A DNA stretch of 40,429 nucleotides from a bacterium (GTDB taxonomy: Bacteria; Bacteroidota; Bacteroidia; NS11-12g; UBA9320): the NCBI GenBank assembly GCA_018223105.1, contig JAAEYY010000012.1, forward strand, positions 906 to 41,334, in the 5' to 3' direction. Of this stretch, positions 35,599-40,429 are shown one piece after another; position 1 is the stretch's first letter; each line of letters begins with the position of its first letter. Made by a program: the position numbers and the translations under genes. The notes below the pieces were generated by a model. The model had not been told where the DNA came from, did no database searches, and saw nothing but the letters and a program-made list of their open reading frames with translations.

Positions 35599-35611
35599 GG
35601 CGCCTCGCGCC
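35599..35611. other. Small GC-rich hairpin after ruvA
   Basis: GGCGC-CTC-GCGCC, a 5-bp perfect stem 4 bp after the ruvA stop. It lacks a following T-run, so it is at most a weak terminator or mRNA-end stabiliser. Confidence 0.3.
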
Positions 35612-35682
35612 AACCTTAAAAGAGAGCTTATTAGATAACAGATACTTTTTAGAGTTATAGTCATTTACCGAATTATTAAAAA

Positions 35683-35690
35683 TACATCTG
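35683..35690 (+). promoter_or_regulatory. Candidate -7 promoter element of sprA
   Basis: TACATCTG (7 of 8 to TAnnTTTG) ends 2 nt before the sprA ATG at 35693. This spacing is tighter than at the other genes, so it is less certain. Confidence 0.3.
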
Positions 35691-35692
35691 CG

Positions 35693-38600
35693 ATGCACAT
35701 TACGCCACCGCTTAAAGCGGTTGTTATTTGCTGTGCTTTTCTGTTATTAAGTCCCTTAGTTAACGCACAAACATCGTCCGATTCGAGCAGTACCGATACC
35801 GGTACAACTCAGAAAGCGGATCTCGATCTCAAAGATCCACCCAATGTTCAAACTACATATGAGTATGATCCTACCACAGGAAATTACCTTCAGATTAGAA
35901 CTATTGGAGGGAGACAATTAGGTACCCCCAGGGTGCTTACATTTGATGAGTATATTGCTGAAAAGCAAAAAGAAGAGCAACGAGATTATTTCAAGGACAA
36001 AGCTCAGGCAACAAAATACATTAAGAGTAACGGAATTATCCCAACGATTCACAACACACCCGAAGTAGTTGATATCATCTTTGGAGGGGGGATAATAGAC
36101 ATCAGACCAACCGGTTCTGCTGAGGTTACTTTTGGAGGAAACTTCAATAAGGTTGAAAACCCGAATTTCAACGTTCGAAACCAGAAGAACGGTCAGTTTG
36201 ATTTCGGGATGAAAATGCAGCTTAATGTTACAGGACAAATCGGAGAGCGACTTAAATTAAATTGGAATTACGATACTGAAGCCAATTTCGAGTTTGAGAA
36301 CACCATGAAACTCAATTGGGAAGGTACTGATGATGATATCATCAAAAATATTGAGTTGGGTAATGTGAGTTTACCACTTAACGGAAGCTTGATCCAGGGT
36401 GGTCAGAATCTGTTTGGAGTGAAAACTGCATTGCAGTTTGGAAGACTCACCGTAACCGCCATAGCTACACAACAAAGGGGTGAAACCCGTGAAACAGAAG
36501 TAAATGGTGGTGCGCAGATTACCAATTTCGACATCCAGAGTTCGAATTATGACGTAAACCGCCACTTTTTCTTAGGCCAGTTTTTCGCAAATCAATACGA
36601 CCAGGCTTTAGCCCAGTTACCAATAGTTCAATCTGCTGTACTAATCAATTACGTTGAGGTTTGGGTTACCAACCGTTCAAATAGCACGGGTAAATCTCGA
36701 AATGTAGTTGGATTTATGGATATGGGTGAAGCTAATCCGGATGAAATTTATCGAACAGAATGGAACCCGGATGGTTCTCAAGTACCGGATAACCGTGCCA
36801 ACGACCTCTTCAATACCGTTCAAAACCTACCGTATTGCGACTATGCGGATGACAGACTCAGACTGGGAACAGATTATGAGTGTTTAGGGAATGCTCGTCA
36901 ATTAAATTCCAATGAGTTTACGGTAAACGATAGACTGGGATATATCTCCTTAAACCAAAGTTTAAACAACGACGAGGTTTTAATGGTAGCCTACGAATAC
37001 ACCTACAACGGTATTCGTCATCAGGTGGGTCAATTATCAGTAGACCGTCCATTAACGGCATCGGGAAATACGCACTTAAACCTAAAATTATTAAAGCCTA
37101 CCACCATCAAGACCAATCTTCCAATGTGGAACTTGATGATGAAGAATATTTATTCGCTCAACACCTACAATCTTCAAACAGAAGATTTCATGTTAAATGT
37201 TGTGTATGCGGATGACCCTTCAGGTGCAGATTTAAACTATCTTCCGGTATCTGACGAAGAACCACAACTTCATGAAAAACAACTAATTACGGTTCTAAGT
37301 CTTGATAACATCAACAAGCAACAAGAAGCAAAACCGGATGGAATTTTTGATTTGATTGAGGGCATTACTGTTGATAAGACAAAAGGTAGAATCATCTTCC
37401 CTGTGAGAGAACCCTTTGGGGGCTATCTAAGAGATAAGTTTGTTGATCCCGATGGCGCCAAGGCAGATTATTATGTATATGATGCTCTATACGACAGTAC
37501 GAAATGGCTGGCAGAGCAGGATGTAAAACACAATAAATTCTTTTTAAGGGGAACCTATAAAGGGAGTTCTTCAGACGAGATACGCTTACAGTGTTATAAT
37601 ATTTCTGAAGGCTCGGTTAGAGTTACTGCAAATGGTAATAACCTGCAGGAAGGTTCAGATTTCATCGTGGACTATACGCTCGGTACAGTAAAAATTGTAA
37701 ACCAAGGTATTCTTGCATCGGGAGCCCAAATAAAAGCGACTTGCGAGAGTAATTCCCTCATCAACATACAACAAAAGTCACTGGTCGGGGTCCGGCTAGA
37801 TTACAAGTATTCCGATAAACTAGTACTTGGTGGTACCTTCATGCACATGACGGAACGGCCGCTCACACCGAAGGTGAACATAGGTGAAGAACCTATTCTT
37901 AACTCCATATGGGGTGTGGATGGAACCTACACCACAGAAAGTAGATTCCTTACGAGAATGGTGGATATGCTTCCATTTGTAGAAACAAAAGAGAAATCGA
38001 ATTTCACATTTACCGGAGAATTTGCTCATTTAATTCCTCATAAACCCAAAACCATGGGCGATAGAGGAACATCCTATATCGACGATTTCGAAGGCGCTGA
38101 AACACCCTACGATCTGAAATATCAAAACAATTGGAAATTAGCCTCAGTACCTCAAGGACAGCCGGAACTTTTCCCGGAAATACAGGCCGGCGACAGTGCT
38201 TACAACAGCAGAAGAGCCAGACTAGCCTGGTATAGAATAGATCCTTTGTTTCAGGCGAACCAGAGTCTTACTCCGGATCATATAGCAGATGATGTTGATC
38301 AGCTTTCAAATCATTTCACAAGAAGTGTACAGCTAGACGAAATATTTCCGGAAATTCAGTTACAACAAGGTCAACCAACCCAGTTGCCAACCTTGGATTT
38401 GGTGTTCTACCCTAAGGAAAGAGGTCAGTATAACTACAACACAGACATTGTAAATGCCGACGGAACACTGCAAGATCCTCAAAACAATTGGGGTGGTATT
38501 ACCCGAAGAATAGAGACCAACGATTTTGAAGCTACTAATATTGACTATATAGAAATATGGATGATGGATCCATTTGTGTATGCAAAAGCACGAGGACTTC

Positions 38601-40429
38601 CATATAACACTGGAGAACTTTATATCAACATTGGTAGTGTTTCTGAAGATATTATTCCGGACAGAAGAAGGTTAGCGGAAAACGGTTTAAGTGCAAATCA
38701 GGGTAATTTCCCGATTGACACCACTTTCTATCCCGGAGCATCAGTTATTGCAGGTTTAGTGCCTGATGGTCAGATTGTAAACAAGGCATTTGATAATGAT
38801 CCTGATGTTAGAGAGGCTCAAGATGTGGGTTACGATGGGATGAATGATGAAACGGAAAGAACCCTCCTCTCCTATTACCTTGAAGCTCTGGAAGCAAAGC
38901 ATGGTACAGCATCTCTGGCTTACCAAATGGCACAAGAAGATCCATCTGCAGATAATTACAAATACTACCGAGATGAAACCTATGATGCATCTGAGTCCTC
39001 TGTTTTAGAGCGATATAAACTCTGGAACGGATCCGATGGTAACTCTACTTTAGCTCAATTGGATGATGGTACGCCAAAATCCGGAGATACAAACCCGGAC
39101 GACGAAGACTTAAATGATGATCACACGGTAAACATGCTCGAAGAGTATTACCAGTATGTAATTAAAATAGATCCGGCAGAATTTAAGGTTGGACAGAATT
39201 ATGTAACAGACTCGATTCTAGCAGAGCCCAACTTGATTAACCCGGGTCACAATCCATCAGAAGTAGTTTGGTATCAACTTAAAATTCCGGTAAGACAATA
39301 TCAAAAGAAAGTAGGCGGAATTCAAGATTTCAAGTCTATCCGTTTCATGAGAGTATTCATGAAAGGATTTGAAGATACTTCTGTTATTCGATTTGCCAAT
39401 TTCCAATTGGTTAGAGCAGACTGGAGACGTTATCTAAGCACCTTAAAGTTCCCGCCGACAGTAGGACCACCGGTTGATCCTAACGACGACACTAAGCTTA
39501 CAGTTTCTACGGTGAATATTGTAGAAAACAGTAAAAGAAAGCCTATCAATTATGTACTTCCACCGGACTTCACCAGAGAGGTTGATCCGAGCCAAGTTGG
39601 TAATGTAGAACAGAACGAGCAGTCTTTGTCTATCGCTGTTTGTGATTTGGAACGGGGCGATGCCAGAGGAGCATTTAAGATGCTGAATTTTGATATCCGG
39701 AACTACAAAACCATGAAAATGTTTATCCATGCTGAGTCGGAATTAGCTCAGGATGGCGATGTAGTTGCAATATTGAGAATTGGTACTGATTTAGAAAACA
39801 ACTTCTATCAATACGAGATCCCTTTAAAACTTACACCGGAAGGCACTTATGGCCCAAATAACGCCGATGTGGTCTGGCCTACCTCAAATGAGTTAATAGT
39901 AGATCTTGAAGCATTCTATAATGTAAAATTAAACCGTCAATTAGCCGGCTTAGGCCCAACCGATTTTTACAGTTTAGATCTGGAAAACGGACATAAAATA
40001 ACTGTGGTTGGTTTACCTGATTTGAGTAATGTACGAACGATTCTACTCGGTGTTAAAAACTCAGAGAACTCATCACAGGAGAATCTCTGCGCTGAAGTAT
40101 GGTTTAATGAGTTTAGACTTGTAGATTTTGTGAACAAGGGCGGTTACGCAGCCACTGCTAGGATGGTTACCAAACTAGCAGACTTCGCAACACTCACTGT
40201 GTCAGGAAGTTACCAGTCCATTGGATTTGGTGCAATCGACAAAAAATTAAATGAGCGAAATCTGAATGAGATGATTCAGTACGACATCTCTTCAAACATT
40301 GAATTAGGCAAATTCTTCCCTCAAAAATCAGGCATCACTATTCCAATGTTTATTGGATATAGCAAGAATATTATCAACCCGAAATACTACCCCTTAAATC
40401 CGGATATCTTGATGAGCACGGCGCTGAAT
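35693..40429 (+). CDS. sprA: Type IX secretion / gliding outer-membrane channel SprA (5' part, cut by the window edge)
   Basis: An open frame of 1579 codons with no stop before the edge; full SprA is about 2400 residues, so roughly two thirds is present. Signal peptide about 1-25 (ends VNA before Q). Family segments include DIRPTGSAEVTFGG near 140, NLKLNWNYDTEANFEFEN-like residues near 185 (here ERLKLNWNYDTEANFEFEN), GNVSLPLNGSLIQGGQNLFG and FGRLTVTAIATQQRG, then YIDDFEGAE near 800. SprA is the giant outer-membrane barrel through which T9SS cargo is released, so it would export the type A and B proteins of this window. ATG 35693 is the only sensible start. No frameshift is seen. Confidence 0.95.
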   Translation, partial: MHITPPLKAVVICCAFLLLSPLVNAQTSSDSSSTDTGTTQKADLDLKDPPNVQTTYEYDPTTGNYLQIRTIGGRQLGTPRVLTFDEYIAEKQKEEQRDYFKDKAQATKYIKSNGIIPTIHNTPEVVDIIFGGGIIDIRPTGSAEVTFGGNFNKVENPNFNVRNQKNGQFDFGMKMQLNVTGQIGERLKLNWNYDTEANFEFENTMKLNWEGTDDDIIKNIELGNVSLPLNGSLIQGGQNLFGVKTALQFGRLTVTAIATQQRGETRETEVNGGAQITNFDIQSSNYDVNRHFFLGQFFANQYDQALAQLPIVQSAVLINYVEVWVTNRSNSTGKSRNVVGFMDMGEANPDEIYRTEWNPDGSQVPDNRANDLFNTVQNLPYCDYADDRLRLGTDYECLGNARQLNSNEFTVNDRLGYISLNQSLNNDEVLMVAYEYTYNGIRHQVGQLSVDRPLTASGNTHLNLKLLKPTTIKTNLPMWNLMMKNIYSLNTYNLQTEDFMLNVVYADDPSGADLNYLPVSDEEPQLHEKQLITVLSLDNINKQQEAKPDGIFDLIEGITVDKTKGRIIFPVREPFGGYLRDKFVDPDGAKADYYVYDALYDSTKWLAEQDVKHNKFFLRGTYKGSSSDEIRLQCYNISEGSVRVTANGNNLQEGSDFIVDYTLGTVKIVNQGILASGAQIKATCESNSLINIQQKSLVGVRLDYKYSDKLVLGGTFMHMTERPLTPKVNIGEEPILNSIWGVDGTYTTESRFLTRMVDMLPFVETKEKSNFTFTGEFAHLIPHKPKTMGDRGTSYIDDFEGAETPYDLKYQNNWKLASVPQGQPELFPEIQAGDSAYNSRRARLAWYRIDPLFQANQSLTPDHIADDVDQLSNHFTRSVQLDEIFPEIQLQQGQPTQLPTLDLVFYPKERGQYNYNTDIVNADGTLQDPQNNWGGITRRIETNDFEATNIDYIEIWMMDPFVYAKARGLPYNTGELYINIGSVSEDIIPDRRRLAENGLSANQGNFPIDTTFYPGASVIAGLVPDGQIVNKAFDNDPDVREAQDVGYDGMNDETERTLLSYYLEALEAKHGTASLAYQMAQEDPSADNYKYYRDETYDASESSVLERYKLWNGSDGNSTLAQLDDGTPKSGDTNPDDEDLNDDHTVNMLEEYYQYVIKIDPAEFKVGQNYVTDSILAEPNLINPGHNPSEVVWYQLKIPVRQYQKKVGGIQDFKSIRFMRVFMKGFEDTSVIRFANFQLVRADWRRYLSTLKFPPTVGPPVDPNDDTKLTVSTVNIVENSKRKPINYVLPPDFTREVDPSQVGNVEQNEQSLSIAVCDLERGDARGAFKMLNFDIRNYKTMKMFIHAESELAQDGDVVAILRIGTDLENNFYQYEIPLKLTPEGTYGPNNADVVWPTSNELIVDLEAFYNVKLNRQLAGLGPTDFYSLDLENGHKITVVGLPDLSNVRTILLGVKNSENSSQENLCAEVWFNEFRLVDFVNKGGYAATARMVTKLADFATLTVSGSYQSIGFGAIDKKLNERNLNEMIQYDISSNIELGKFFPQKSGITIPMFIGYSKNIINPKYYPLNPDILMSTALN

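Noticed and set aside
1..40429. tRNA/rRNA genes, CRISPR arrays, insertion sequences or prophage
   Set aside because: No cloverleaf-type sequences, spaced direct repeats, transposase or integrase motifs, or terminal inverted repeats were seen on either strand.

Overview
The window comes from a member of the Bacteroidota, most likely the order Flavobacteriales. The evidence is a sprA gene (type IX secretion / gliding translocon) directly after ruvA, three secreted proteins with type IX sorting domains or the modules that go with them, the Bacteroidota -7 promoter element TAnnTTTG/TAnnTTCG in front of many genes, almost no Shine-Dalgarno sequences, and signal peptides that end in the typical A|Q junction. 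No RNA genes, insertion sequences, phage genes or CRISPR arrays were seen. The region reads as chromosomal backbone with an insert of large secreted proteins.

Layout. 1-5.3 kb: acyl-CoA thioesterase (-), a TonB-dependent-receptor-like outer-membrane protein (+), a DinB-fold protein (-), and the coupled pair lysS-csaA (-). 5.4-14.4 kb: three large exported proteins in tandem (+): an SBBP/PKD protein with a type B (CHU_C) sorting domain, a 1400-residue Asp-box propeller protein with PKD and a type A sorting domain, and, after a terminator, a 530-residue Asp-box protein without a recognisable sorting domain. 14.5-19.8 kb: a PpiD-like periplasmic foldase, an alpha/beta hydrolase, acylphosphatase plus DUF2147 (-), and the ComM/YifB ATPase. 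19.8-24.5 kb (-): a compressed operon pabA/trpG - hydrolase - CBS protein - BamA-like outer-membrane protein - nadK, in which every junction overlaps, followed by dtd. 24.6-27.8 kb: a fused alpha/beta E1 2-oxoacid dehydrogenase (+) facing glycine C-acetyltransferase kbl (-). 27.9-29.6 kb: a beta-helix type IX cargo protein (-). 29.9-35.6 kb: ftsH (+), then eamA-yicC-gmk-nadD (-), then ruvA (+). From 35.7 kb to the edge: the first 1579 codons of sprA.

The genes connect as follows. SprA forms the outer-membrane channel through which the type A and type B cargo in this window would pass, and PpiD is an inner-membrane-anchored periplasmic foldase beside two of those cargo genes. NadD and NadK both act on NAD(P); LysRS is paired with the tRNA-binding protein CsaA, and Dtd proofreads tRNA charging.

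The most interesting signals are regulatory. (1) About ten genes carry a TAnnTTYG-like element ending 2-6 nt (mostly exactly 4 nt) before the start codon, which predicts leaderless or near-leaderless mRNAs. (2) ftsH has a well-spaced sigma-54 promoter candidate overlapping a TAnnTTTG box. (3) Two perfect DnaA-box 9-mers lie in the promoter regions of ftsH and ruvA. I did not find a clear undescribed multi-gene defence or secretion system.
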